Both the position numbers and the translations under genes were made by a program. A DNA stretch of 34,535 nucleotides from contig DATICE010000184.1 in the NCBI GenBank assembly GCA_035456985.1, forward strand, positions 1-34,535. Reading direction: 5' to 3'. Below, in pieces: positions 1 to 7,136 of the stretch. Each line of letters begins with the position of its first letter. Position 1 is the first letter of the stretch. Source of the DNA: SG8-41 sp035456985. GTDB lineage: Bacteria > Pseudomonadota > Gammaproteobacteria > Burkholderiales > SG8-41. The notes beneath the pieces were generated by a model. It saw nothing but the letters and a program-made list of their open reading frames with translations, had not been told where the DNA came from and did not search any database.

Positions 1-716
1 TCGGCGAGACGGTCAGGTTTCTCGAAGAGCTTGATCAGAACCACGCCGGCGAGAAAACCGCCGAGGTGCGCCCAGAAGGCGACGCCGCCTTCCTGTTCGC
101 CGACGATGCTGGTGAAGCCCCCGAATAACTGCAGCACCGCCCAATAGATGAGCATTGCCCATGCCGGCAGCGCGATCGACGTGATGTAGACGCCGAGCGG
201 CACCAGGGTGAACACCCGGACGCTCGGGAACAGCACCAGGTAAGCGCCCATCACGCCGCTGATTGCGCCCGAGGCGCCGACCATCGGCACCGTGGACGAG
301 GGATTGGCGATCACCTGCGCCAGCGCGGCGGCGAGCCCGGAGAGCAGATAGAACGCGATGAACCGGGGCCGCGTCATCGAGTCCTCGATGTTGTTTCCGA
401 AGAGCCACAGAAACCACATGTTTCCGAGGAGGTGCATCCAGGAACCGTGGAGGAACATCGACGTGATCACGTTCTGGACCTGGCGTCCGGGATCGGTGAG
501 GCAGACGAGTCCCTCTCCCATGGAAAAGCGCGCGCCGGGAGCGACGGACGCCGTGAGCTCCCCGGGAATGAGGCCGAGCTCGCACACGGAGCGGGCAAGC
601 GGGAGCGTCGCGCCTGCGCCCTGGAGGAGCAGCCACGCGAGGACGTTCGCCGCAATCAGGACGAGCGTGACGTACGGCGTGCGCTGAGTTGCGTTTTCGT
701 CGTGATAGGGAAACAC
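1..716 (-). CDS. Rhomboid-family intramembrane serine protease (C-terminus cut by window edge)
   Basis: Membrane protein of the rhomboid fold, which cleaves transmembrane segments inside the bilayer; the substrate is unknown. The frame starts at a GTG (716) reading VFPYHDENATQRTPYVTLV and stays open for 238 codons to the window edge, ending ...KLFEKPDRLA. Visible family motifs are the HxxxN loop (His95, Asn99 in GSWMHLLGNMWFL), the catalytic serine in GASGAISG (Ser149) and the partner histidine in FWAHLGGFLAG (His217). Several hydrophobic segments lie between them. The N-terminus resembles that of other bacterial rhomboids beginning with a short polar stretch and HDxNPT-like residues, which supports the GTG start. 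A longer frame in another register covers the same DNA but is arginine-rich and has no family features. It is transcribed away from the toxin-antitoxin operon. The family call is firm; only the last residues are missing. Confidence 0.9.
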   Translation of the reverse strand, partial: MFPYHDENATQRTPYVTLVLIAANVLAWLLLQGAGATLPLARSVCELGLIPGELTASVAPGARFSMGEGLVCLTDPGRQVQNVITSMFLHGSWMHLLGNMWFLWLFGNNIEDSMTRPRFIAFYLLSGLAAALAQVIANPSSTVPMVGASGAISGVMGAYLVLFPSVRVFTLVPLGVYITSIALPAWAMLIYWAVLQLFGGFTSIVGEQEGGVAFWAHLGGFLAGVVLIKLFEKPDRLA

Positions 717-795
717 GGCTCGGCTGACGGGTTCCGGCGGGGCGGGAATGCCGGGCGAACACGTTAATCGGCCCCCCGTTTCTGGTCAATGAGCA

Positions 796-841
796 TTGAA
801 ATATCCGCTGCAGCGGTGTAACATGCGCCGTAACATGTTAC
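796..841 (+). promoter_or_regulatory. Promoter with overlapping palindromic operator of the toxin-antitoxin operon
   Basis: A -35 hexamer TTGAAA (796-801) is followed after exactly 17 bp by TAACAT (819-824). The -10 lies inside GTAACATG (818-825). The same octamer recurs at 830-837 as part of the perfect 12-bp palindrome GTAACATGTTAC (830-841). The Shine-Dalgarno GGAGG (842-846) follows directly, 5 nt before the antitoxin ATG. A repeated half-site covering the -10 and start point is the usual layout for autorepression by an antitoxin or toxin-antitoxin complex. The repeats and hexamers are seen; the repressor identity is inferred. Confidence 0.7.
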
Positions 842-851
842 GGAGGCAACG

Positions 852-1073
852 ATGAAGGTCATGAAGGTGGCCGAACGCATGCGGGGCTATCGCGCGCGCA
901 AGCAGGCGGCGGGCCTGCGCCTGATACAACTCTGGGTGCCGGATACCCGCTCGCGGCGGTTCGCTGCCGAGTGCCGGCGCCAGTGCCGCCTGCTGAAGGG
1001 GGACGCGGCGGAGGCCGGCGCGCTGGAGTTCATCGAACGCGCGGGCAAGTGGGACGACGATGCGGCGCGGTGA
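852..1073 (+). CDS. MazE-family antitoxin (DUF3018 type)
   Basis: A 73-residue basic protein reading MKVMKVAERMRGYRARK at the N-terminus, then a GLRLIQLWVPDTRS segment and an acidic tail ending GKWDDDAAR. This is the DUF3018 pattern (VAERMRxYRxRxxAAGLRxxQxWVPDTR) found as the antitoxin of MazF-type toxins. The N-terminal part would bind DNA and the acidic C-terminus would cover the toxin. The ATG at 852 is chosen because GGAGG ends 5 nt upstream; the in-frame ATG at 861 would lie 14 nt away. The gene overlaps the toxin start by 14 bp, so the two are translationally coupled. The palindrome just upstream (830-841) is a likely site of autoregulation. Confidence 0.85.
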   Translation: MKVMKVAERMRGYRARKQAAGLRLIQLWVPDTRSRRFAAECRRQCRLLKGDAAEAGALEFIERAGKWDDDAAR

Positions 1074-1383
1074 CCTGGTCACGGTTGCTGCGCCCGGCGA
1101 CTACGGCAAGCCGCGCCCGGCGCTGGTCGTCCAGTCCGACCTGTTCGAGGAGCTGCCGAGTGTGATGCTGTGCCTGGTCACGAGCGAGCTGCGCGACGCG
1201 CCGATTTTCCGGATCACGGTGGACCCCACGCCGGAGAACGGCCTGCGCCGCGTCTCGCAGGTTCAAGTCGACAAGGTGTTGACGGTGGCGCGTGAGCGCA
1301 TAGGCGACACGATCGGCCGGCTCGACGACGCAACGATGCTCAAGGTCAACCGCTCGCTTGCAGTTTTCATCGGCATCGCCTAG
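1060..1383 (+). CDS. mazF: MazF/PemK-family endoribonuclease toxin
   Basis: A 107-residue protein of the MazF/PemK fold, toxins that cut mRNA at short sequences and halt growth when the antitoxin is lost. The N-terminus carries the family signature RRGDLVTVAAPGDYGKPRPA followed by LVVQSDLF. Mid-protein VTSELRDAPIFRITV and the QVDKVLTVARERIG stretch match the conserved core containing the active-site Arg and the second-half Asp-Lys. Length is normal for the family (about 105-115). The start overlaps the antitoxin stop by 14 bp. The next gene begins 3 nt after the stop, so at least one non-toxin gene may be read from the same promoter. Cleavage specificity cannot be read from the sequence. Confidence 0.9.
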   Translation: MRRGDLVTVAAPGDYGKPRPALVVQSDLFEELPSVMLCLVTSELRDAPIFRITVDPTPENGLRRVSQVQVDKVLTVARERIGDTIGRLDDATMLKVNRSLAVFIGIA

Positions 1384-1386
1384 ATC

Positions 1387-2088
1387 ATGTCCGAATTCAG
1401 GGTGATGACCTCCGGGGCGTTTACTGCGGCGCACCTGGCATTGATTCCCCAGTTGGAGCGCCTGACGAAGGCCAAGGTCGTGACCGCTTCGACCTCGATC
1501 GGCACGGGGGAGATGTCCATCCCGAACCGCTTGAAGCGCAGGGAGGTCGTGGACATCGTCATCGTTTCGGAGCACGTGCTGCGCCAGTTCGTCACGGACG
1601 GCCTGGTTCTGGCGGAAGGCGTCAAGGTTGTTGCCCGGTCGAGCATCGCTTTCGCGGTGCGCGCGGGCGCGTCGAAGCCCGACATCGGTTCCGCCGACGC
1701 GCTGCGGCGCACGCTCTTGCAGGCGAAATCGATCGGCTACTCGGCGAGCGAGAGCGGCAAGTACTTTTCCGGGGAGCTGGTTCAGCGCCTGGGAATCGCC
1801 GGCGAGGTGCTGCCCAAGAGCTGGCTCATCGGCGGCGGCGAGCGCGTGGGCGCGGTGATCGCGCGCGGCGAAGTGGAGATTGGCTTGCAGCAGCTGAGCG
1901 AGCTGCTGCCCGTGCCGGGGATCGCGCACATCACGCCCCTGCCGCCGGAGCTGCAGAAAATTTCGACCTTCGCCGCGGGCGTTGCGGCGAGTTGCCCGAA
2001 CCCGTCACTCGCTCGAACGGTTATCGAGTTTCTCGCCTCCCCCCGGGGGGCGGACGCGATCAGGAAGAGCGGCCTTCAGACGCCGTGA
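1387..2088 (+). CDS. ModA-like substrate-binding-domain protein without signal peptide
   Basis: A 233-residue protein resembling the type-2 periplasmic binding fold of molybdate-binding (ModA-like) proteins. It opens FRVMTSGAFTAAH, where ModA-like proteins place their first ligand-loop serine. The middle has VDIVIVSEHVLRQFV, and the second lobe has SIGYSASESGKYFSGEL and the VEIGLQQLSELLPVPGI stretch typical of this group. No hydrophobic signal peptide is present, so it may be a cytoplasmic sensor-like version, or the true export signal is missing. It starts 3 nt after the mazF stop with no clear Shine-Dalgarno of its own, which suggests translational coupling. No ABC permease or ATPase gene is adjacent. 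The ligand is unknown, so ModA-like describes only the fold. Confidence 0.7.
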   Translation: MSEFRVMTSGAFTAAHLALIPQLERLTKAKVVTASTSIGTGEMSIPNRLKRREVVDIVIVSEHVLRQFVTDGLVLAEGVKVVARSSIAFAVRAGASKPDIGSADALRRTLLQAKSIGYSASESGKYFSGELVQRLGIAGEVLPKSWLIGGGERVGAVIARGEVEIGLQQLSELLPVPGIAHITPLPPELQKISTFAAGVAASCPNPSLARTVIEFLASPRGADAIRKSGLQTP

Positions 2089-2477
2089 TGAATCCGGGAA
2101 AGCACGTGTTGCTCGCGTTGCTCTCGCTCACGGCGTTGCTCGGCTGCGGTGGCGACACGTCGGTCGCGGTATGCTTCGGCAACGCGCAGTTCTGCGCTCA
2201 GTCGTTCAATCCGGTCGCGAATGCAGGTCCCGATCAGACCGTGATGTCCGGTTCGGTCGTGACGCTCGACGGGTCGTCGAGCGAAGGCAACATCGCCTCG
2301 TTTTCGTGGGCGCAGACAGGGGGGTCGGCCGTTGCTCTGGCCAACGCGAACAACGTAGTCGCGACGTTCATCGCTCCGTTCGTCTCGAGCGCGGTAACGT
2401 TGTCTTTCGAGCTGACGGTTGTCAACGATACGAAGCAGGCCGATACCGACTCGACGAGCGTCTTCGTGCAGCCGTAG
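2088..2477 (+). CDS. Small lipoprotein with one PKD/K319-like beta domain
   Basis: A 129-residue protein starting at ATG 2088, whose A is shared with the TGA of the preceding gene. The N-terminus is a lipoprotein signal: MNPGKH, a hydrophobic run, then lipobox LLGC, with Gly-Gly-Asp after the cysteine. The rest, from NPVANAGPDQTVMSGSVVTL through DGSSSEGNIASFSWAQTGG to VNDTKQADTDSTSVFV, is a single PKD/K319-like immunoglobulin-type domain; the ANAGPDQTV start is very typical. Asp at position +2 after the lipid-modified Cys would favour inner-membrane retention under the E. coli rule, but here the residue at +2 is Gly, so outer-membrane sorting is more likely. An upstream in-frame extension from 1992 lies inside the previous gene and is rejected. 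Function is unknown; surface or periplasmic adhesion-type roles are common for the domain. Confidence 0.8.
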   Translation: MNPGKHVLLALLSLTALLGCGGDTSVAVCFGNAQFCAQSFNPVANAGPDQTVMSGSVVTLDGSSSEGNIASFSWAQTGGSAVALANANNVVATFIAPFVSSAVTLSFELTVVNDTKQADTDSTSVFVQP

Positions 2478-2532
2478 ACGACCGCCCCTCTCGCGTCGAG
2501 TTCAGGGAGCGCTACGCGAGGATGGGATCGGG

Positions 2533-3666
2533 TCAGTCGAGCTCCGTGACCAGGAAGCGCGGCACCTCGGGAAAGTTCTCCAGATCGAAGTAGACGCGGC
2601 CGATCTCGCGGCCGTCGGTGGTTTCCACCTGGACCTTCCAGGGCCCGGGCTGGTAGTTCGCCTTCACGCCGTAGCCGCGGAAGCCTTCTTTGCGGCCGCC
2701 GACGATCTTGATGGGAATCGTGTCCTGCAGCGCCCAGCGCCGGTCCTCCCCGGGCTTCCAGTACCAGCGCACCCGCACTTCATCGGAGAACCGCGCGGGC
2801 GAGAAAACGCGGAAATACACGTACACCTTGTCGCCGGGCTGCGCGCGGAACTGCTGGTCGCCGTTGTGCCAGATGCGCCACCAGGGCCGCTCGTGGGCGA
2901 GGCGGTAGCCTTCCTCGGTCCGCTCCACGCCGTGATAGACGCCGATGAAGGGGATGGAGAGCGGCACCGGCGGGATCACCCGCAGGAGGTAGGACGCGAG
3001 AAAGGCCACGAGCATGCAACCCAGGGGCAGCAGGATCTGCCGCCGGGCCTGCGTGAAAAGCTCGGGCCGTCGCGAGCGGATCCACCACGCCGCAGCGAGG
3101 GGCGGCAGGCAGCCGACGAGCATCGACAGCAGGAACACGCCGAGGCCGATCGAGCCGACGAAGACCGGAGTCATCGCGGCGGAGAACGCGAGGAAGCATA
3201 GCGAGAGCAGCGCGAACTTGACGTGCATCCCGAGCGCCTTGAAGCGCCTGGACTCGTTGGCGATGAGGACCACGACGAGGAACACGAGGAACCCGAAGGA
3301 TACGAGGAGCGATGAGCTCTTGAAGAAGAAGATGGCATAAAGATTCATCAGCGCCCCGAACGCGAAGTGGATGAGCGCGGAGCGGTACTCGTAGTACCAG
3401 CGCTTCGGCGCGGCGAGCTGCGCGAGGACGGGCGGCTGCGCGCTCTGCTCGAGGAACATGTGCAGCAGCACCGCGGTGATGGCGAGGAGATAGAGCAGCT
3501 GCTGGCCGATGGTGAGCCAGGAATCGATGTTCCCGGCGGTCAGGATGTCGAAGCCGAAACCGCCGCTGAAGAAAATAACGGCGACTTCGCGCTCGTGCTG
3601 CTCGAAATAGAGCTTGAGCCGCTGCAGTACCCCGGGCGCTGCAGCGATCGCGTCCGGCTGTGTCAT
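2533..3666 (-). CDS. Multi-pass membrane protein with C-terminal DUF2914 domain
   Basis: A 377-residue protein. Residues about 30-230 form roughly seven hydrophobic segments (for example YLLAITAVLLHMFL, SFGFLVFLVVVLIAN and ILLPLGCMLVAFLASYLL). The last 120 residues are soluble and contain FRVFSPARFSDEVRVRWYWK and FRGYGVKANYQPGPWKVQVE, ending in a DGREIGRVYFDL strand. That tail matches DUF2914, a beta domain of unknown function usually placed outside the membrane. It is the last gene of a four-gene minus-strand chain; its ATG overlaps the preceding stop in an ATGA. No enzymatic motif is visible. Confidence 0.8.
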   Translation of the reverse strand: MTQPDAIAAAPGVLQRLKLYFEQHEREVAVIFFSGGFGFDILTAGNIDSWLTIGQQLLYLLAITAVLLHMFLEQSAQPPVLAQLAAPKRWYYEYRSALIHFAFGALMNLYAIFFFKSSSLLVSFGFLVFLVVVLIANESRRFKALGMHVKFALLSLCFLAFSAAMTPVFVGSIGLGVFLLSMLVGCLPPLAAAWWIRSRRPELFTQARRQILLPLGCMLVAFLASYLLRVIPPVPLSIPFIGVYHGVERTEEGYRLAHERPWWRIWHNGDQQFRAQPGDKVYVYFRVFSPARFSDEVRVRWYWKPGEDRRWALQDTIPIKIVGGRKEGFRGYGVKANYQPGPWKVQVETTDGREIGRVYFDLENFPEVPRFLVTELD

Positions 3667-3899
3667 CGGATGATCAGCTGCCGGACGAAAGCGTAGATGG
3701 CCCAGCCCCTGACCAGCCAGCGGCGCAGCTTCGGGGAGGAGGCCAGCAGCGTGGCCGCGATCCCGGCGCCAAGGAGCAGGGGCTCGGCGGAGGCGCTCCG
3801 CATGCTCGCCACCGCCTCGGTGAGCTCGCGGCGCTGCGCGGCCGAGCGCTCGACAAGCACCTCGCGCCGGCGCGCCAGGGCCTCGAAAAAAGCGTTCAT
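3663..3899 (-). CDS. YqjK-like small membrane-associated protein
   Basis: A 78-residue protein starting MNAFFEALARRREVLVER. It has a basic amphipathic N-terminal half rich in Arg and Glu and one hydrophobic stretch (PLLLGAGIAATLLASS) followed by RRWLVRGWAIYAFVRQLI. Position and character match the YqjK partner of YqjD/YqjE operons. Its start overlaps the upstream yqjE-like stop (ATGA, 3896-3899), and its stop overlaps the start of the DUF2914 gene in the same way, so all three are probably translationally coupled. A much longer frame through the same DNA (up to 4379) is rejected because its upstream part is arginine-rich and covers the yqjE-like gene. Family assignment is mainly by context. 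Confidence 0.65.
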   Translation of the reverse strand: MNAFFEALARRREVLVERSAAQRRELTEAVASMRSASAEPLLLGAGIAATLLASSPKLRRWLVRGWAIYAFVRQLIIR

Positions 3900-4255
3900 T
3901 CGCGCGGCTCCAGCGCTTTCCCGTCGCGCTCGAGCTCGGTCAGGCTTGCGACGAAGGGCCGCACTTTCGCCGCGCGCCGCACCTTCCAGCCGAGGAGCGC
4001 CGCGGCCGCGAGGAACGCGAGCGCGATGCCCGCCGACACCGCCACGCGGTGCTCCGGGGGCACCGCCATGACGAGCGCCACGGCGCCGAAGCCGAGCGCA
4101 AGCGCGGCGAGGAGGATCGCCGCCACCGCGCCGATCATGATCAGCACCAGGCGCGCGAGCAGTTCCTGCATCTCGACGCTTAGGAGCTCGAGCCGGGTGC
4201 GCGCGAGCCCGAGCGCGGTGACGAGCAGCGCCTGCGCGGATTGAATGATGCCCAT
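3896..4255 (-). CDS. YqjE-like phage-holin-family membrane protein
   Basis: A 119-residue protein starting MGIIQSAQALLVTALGLART. An N-terminal amphipathic region (RLELLSVEMQELLARLVLIM) leads into two transmembrane segments (GAVAAILLAALALGFGAVAL and VAVSAGIALAFLAAAALLGW), followed by a charged C-terminus. The RTRLELLSVE.QE pattern is the hallmark of the YqjE / holin superfamily III proteins found beside YqjD. The ATG at 4255 is chosen over a longer frame because it follows the DUF883 stop by 2 nt and begins the conserved region. It is the middle gene of the membrane operon. E. coli relatives are stress-induced membrane proteins whose biochemical role is unknown. Confidence 0.8.
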   Translation of the reverse strand: MGIIQSAQALLVTALGLARTRLELLSVEMQELLARLVLIMIGAVAAILLAALALGFGAVALVMAVPPEHRVAVSAGIALAFLAAAALLGWKVRRAAKVRPFVASLTELERDGKALEPRE

Positions 4256-4257
4256 GG

Positions 4258-4494
4258 CTATTTCCGGGTGAGCAGGAGCCCGATGAGCAGGCCGATCCCC
4301 GCGGCAATGCCGACGGCGGCCCACGGGTTCCTGCGCACCTGCTCGTCGATTTCCCGGGCGGCCTCGCGGGCGCTCTCACCGGCCTCGCGCAGGTGCTCGC
4401 CGGATTCGGCGGCGGCGGTCTTCATCAGCGCTTCGGCATCGCGCACGACGGCGCTCAACTCGGCCATCAGCTTCTCGGTCGTCGCGGAATCCAT
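4258..4494 (-). CDS. DUF883 (YqjD/ElaB-type) membrane-anchored ribosome-associated protein
   Basis: A 78-residue protein reading MDSATTEKLMAELSAVVRDA, then an Ala/Glu-rich helix (SGEHLREAGESAREAAREID). It ends with RRNPWAAVGIAAGIGLLIGL and a short LLTRK tail. The RxNPWxAVGxAAGxGxLxG C-terminal anchor is diagnostic of DUF883. E. coli YqjD and ElaB of this family tether 70S ribosomes to the inner membrane in stationary phase under RpoS control. A GGAGGA stretch lies about 8 nt upstream of the ATG. It is the first gene of the four-gene operon reading to 2533. A TATAAA on the minus strand near 4530 is a possible -10, but no good -35 was found. Confidence 0.88.
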   Translation of the reverse strand: MDSATTEKLMAELSAVVRDAEALMKTAAAESGEHLREAGESAREAAREIDEQVRRNPWAAVGIAAGIGLLIGLLLTRK

Positions 4495-4630
4495 AATGTG
4501 TCCTCCAGGCAGGTATGCCGATTTTATATGACAGACCCCGCGATGCTCGCGAAATATTCCGGCCCGCGGCCTGCTGGTCGCGGTAGTTTACTGCTGCGAG
4601 GATGCTCTGGAATCGTGCTAACGTAGCGCC

Positions 4631-4990
4631 ATGAGGAATGGGGTAATCGGGCTGGTGCTGCTAACGACGGCTGGTGCCGCCGCGGCACAGGTGCCCGTGC
4701 GGGACATCGAACGCGAGCAGGCGATCAGCAGCGCCCAGCAGCGGGCCAGCGCTGCCTATCGGGAGATGCAGCAGGCGCAGTACGATGCAACGCGCGCCGA
4801 GCAGGATTTTCTCAACGCGCAGGAACTCGATCGCGCTGCGCAGAAGCAGGCGGCGGAAGCGAAGCAGCAGCTGAACAGCGCTAAGCAGGCGCTGGACGCG
4901 GCGAGGGCGAGGGACGCGAAGGCGCGCAAAGCCTATGACGATGCGCTGGATGCCGTAGGCCGCGCCCGGAAGGCGCCGGCGCCAAGATAG
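4631..4990 (+). CDS. Secreted coiled-coil protein of unknown function
   Basis: A 119-residue protein with a Sec signal peptide (MRNGVIGLVLLTTAGAAAAQ, cleavage likely after AAA or at AAAQ-V). The mature part is almost entirely helical. Gln, Ala, Glu, Lys and Arg follow a heptad-like spacing from about residue 25 to 112 (for example AEQDFLNAQELDRAAQKQAA), with no cysteine and no aromatic core. Such proteins are usually periplasmic and elongated. It is divergent from the DUF883 operon, and the 136-bp gap between them holds both promoters. I do not recognise a named family. The signal peptide and natural codon use make it a likely real gene. Confidence 0.65.
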   Translation: MRNGVIGLVLLTTAGAAAAQVPVRDIEREQAISSAQQRASAAYREMQQAQYDATRAEQDFLNAQELDRAAQKQAAEAKQQLNSAKQALDAARARDAKARKAYDDALDAVGRARKAPAPR

Positions 4991-5079
4991 GGTGGTTGTC
5001 GGATCACCGGCCGCTGGTGATAGGGTCAACCGAGAGCCGTCCAAAGCGTTATTCCCGTAATACAGCGGGGTGAACCATC

Positions 5080-5367
5080 ATGAGATACGTCTATTTGATC
5101 CTCTTGCTGGCAGCCTGGTCCGTGTTTGCCGCGGGCGAAACAGAAGTCGACCAGGGCGTCGGGAAGGCGCTCGCTGTCCAGACTGAATCCTGCGGCGGGG
5201 TTGTTCAAGCCGGAGCGGCGGTCGACCGCCTCGCCCAGCAGCCCGCGTGCTGCAAGGCCAACAAGGGAGTGTGCGGCTGCCGCGCGGGCAAGATCGTCTG
5301 CTGCGACAAGACGTTCAGCGATACCTGCACCTGCAACCGGGATGAAGGTCCCGGCAGCGCGTCCTAG
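5080..5367 (+). CDS. Small secreted cysteine-rich protein
   Basis: A 95-residue protein with a signal peptide (MRYVYLILLLAAWSVFAAG, cleavage about residue 19). The mature part has nine cysteines: one in TESCGG, then paired cysteines in PACCKANKGVCGCRAGKIVC and CDKTFSDTCTC. The spacing CC-x5-VCGC-x5-VCC-x6-TCTC recalls short GVCGC...CCDGT.S..CTC cores seen at the ends of other small exported bacterial proteins. An odd number of cysteines leaves one free, for metal binding, redox work or an intermolecular bond. Expression would be in the oxidising periplasm or outside the cell. It converges on the cyclase gene with 40 bp between them. Function unknown. Confidence 0.6.
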   Translation: MRYVYLILLLAAWSVFAAGETEVDQGVGKALAVQTESCGGVVQAGAAVDRLAQQPACCKANKGVCGCRAGKIVCCDKTFSDTCTCNRDEGPGSAS

Positions 5368-5407
5368 TTAGCAGGGTTCCGCGGGGCGCGCTGACTGCGC
5401 GCCGCCG

Positions 5408-7132
5408 CTACTTCTTGGTGAGGGTCCACACGCCGTCGGCCTGGCGCGCGGAAGGATCGGCACGCAGTTGCCGGACCCGCGAGATGAGCAATCGGGCCGG
5501 CGCATCATCCGGCTTCAGCTTCAGGCAGTCGTTGAAGCATTTTTCCGCTTCGTCCCACGCGCCGCTGCGGTAATGCCCGAGCCCCTGCTCGAACCGGCCC
5601 TTGAGCTCCAGCACGGCCGGGTCGAGCTGTCCCTTGCGCCCCAGGAGTTCGAACACGCGCACCGGCTCGCTCTTGCCCACCACGCGGATGCTGTCGAGCT
5701 CGCGCGATTCCACGGCATCGGCCGCGAGCCTCCACGTGTCCTCGTTGATCAGGATAGTGGTGCCGTACTCCTTGTTGGCGCCTTCGAGCCGCGAGGCGAG
5801 GTTGACGGTGTCGCCGATCACGGTGAAGCCCTTCGCGGACTCCGATCCGATGGTGCCCACCGTCACGTCGCCGGTCGCAATCCCCATGCGGATGTTGACC
5901 GCGGGGAGCCCCTTTCTCAGGCCCATGATGTCGGGCAGCATGCGGCGGAACTGCTCGAGCCGCGCCATCTGGTCCAGCGCGGAGAAGCATGCGAGCGCGG
6001 CGTGCTCCTTCTCGCCGGTGAACGGCGGGCCCCAGTAGGCCATGATCGCATCGCCGATGAACTTGTCGAGGATGCCGCCGTACTCGCGGATCGGCTCGGA
6101 CATGAGGGTGAAATACTGGTTGAGAAACCGCACTACGCCGTCCGGCGTCAACTGCTCGCCCAGCGCCGTGAAGCCCACGAGATCGGAGAAGAACACGGTC
6201 ATCACCCGCTTCTCGCCGCCGCTCGAGGACAGCCGGTTCTCCAGCAGCCCCTTGACGATGCGCGGGTCCACGTACTTGCCGAAGGTGTCCTTGATCCGCT
6301 CCTTCTCGCGCAGGCCGGCGACCATGTTGTTGAACGACTCGGTCAACGCGGCGATCTCGTCGGCCGAGCTCGCCTGGATGCGGATGCTGAGGTCCCCCTC
6401 CTCGACAGCCCTGGTGCCGGAGAGGAGCCGGCGCACCGGCTGCACGAGATTGCGGGTGATGACGGCGGCGAAGATCAACCCGAGCACGCCGGCGATGAGG
6501 GTGATGCCCCAGTTCAGCCGTATCGCCTTTTCTTCCTCGGTGCGGGCGTTGTCGGCGGCGTCCTGGGTGACTTTCTGCAGCGCGAGGATGACCTTCTCGA
6601 CGCGCGCGTTGATGGCGTCTTTTTCCCTCACCATTGCCTCGCGCACGACCTTGAGGGAGCGGGGGTTGCCTTCCTCGGCCTCGATCAGGAATTGGCGGAA
6701 GGTCGCGTGGAAATGCTGGCGCGCGGTCTGGATGTCCGGCAACTCGTTTTTCAGCACCGCGAAGGCGACGCGGTCGACGTCGACTTCGCGGGAGCCAAGC
6801 GCCTGCTCGACGAGGCGCAGGCTCGAGTCGACGACCTGGTCGGCGTTGACGCCGCGCTGGTCGAACAGGCGTTGCTCCTGCTCGAGGGCCGCGCGATCGC
6901 GGTCGCGGGCCTGCATCAGGAGCAGGATGCGCTCGAAGTGCACCACCTGCTGGCGCACCAGGGTTTCCACGCTCGCGATCTGCTGGTCGAGCGGGATGTA
7001 GTAGCCGGAGAGCGCCGCGACCTCGTTGTTGAGGATCTTCAGATTGCGCGCCGACAGCCCCGTCACCACCACCATCAGCACCAGCAGGCCGAGGGCGATG
7101 CTGTAGACCTTCAGGCTGATCGGCCGCCGCAT
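5408..7132 (-). CDS. Membrane class III adenylate/guanylate cyclase with HAMP and C-terminal TPR-like tail
   Basis: A 574-residue receptor cyclase. It has one transmembrane helix at about 8-26, a helical periplasmic sensor region to about 205, a second transmembrane helix at about 207-225, and a HAMP linker at about 226-278. The class III cyclase domain spans about 305-495, and a TPR-like tail is present (GLGHYRSGAWDEAEKCFNDC). Metal-binding aspartates are Asp317 (FFSDLVGFT) and Asp361 (KFIGDAIMAYWG); VIGDTVNLASRLEG holds the transition-state Asn and Arg. Lys357 in DKFIGD suggests ATP over GTP, though that is only indicative. The product would be cAMP, made in response to an extracytoplasmic cue. 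It lies 4 nt after the SDR gene on the same strand, so the two are probably co-transcribed. Confidence 0.92.
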   Translation of the reverse strand: MRRPISLKVYSIALGLLVLMVVVTGLSARNLKILNNEVAALSGYYIPLDQQIASVETLVRQQVVHFERILLLMQARDRDRAALEQEQRLFDQRGVNADQVVDSSLRLVEQALGSREVDVDRVAFAVLKNELPDIQTARQHFHATFRQFLIEAEEGNPRSLKVVREAMVREKDAINARVEKVILALQKVTQDAADNARTEEEKAIRLNWGITLIAGVLGLIFAAVITRNLVQPVRRLLSGTRAVEEGDLSIRIQASSADEIAALTESFNNMVAGLREKERIKDTFGKYVDPRIVKGLLENRLSSSGGEKRVMTVFFSDLVGFTALGEQLTPDGVVRFLNQYFTLMSEPIREYGGILDKFIGDAIMAYWGPPFTGEKEHAALACFSALDQMARLEQFRRMLPDIMGLRKGLPAVNIRMGIATGDVTVGTIGSESAKGFTVIGDTVNLASRLEGANKEYGTTILINEDTWRLAADAVESRELDSIRVVGKSEPVRVFELLGRKGQLDPAVLELKGRFEQGLGHYRSGAWDEAEKCFNDCLKLKPDDAPARLLISRVRQLRADPSARQADGVWTLTKK

Positions 7133-7136
7133 CGCG

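Noticed and set aside
13..789. A 258-codon minus-strand frame over the rhomboid gene
   Set aside because: Arginine-rich with no family features; the neighbouring frame from 716 has the rhomboid Ser and His motifs.
5385..5403. Bidirectional terminator between the cysteine-rich gene and the cyclase
   Set aside because: A 7-bp stem GGCGCGC/GCGCGCC is present, but no T-run on either strand; too weak to call.
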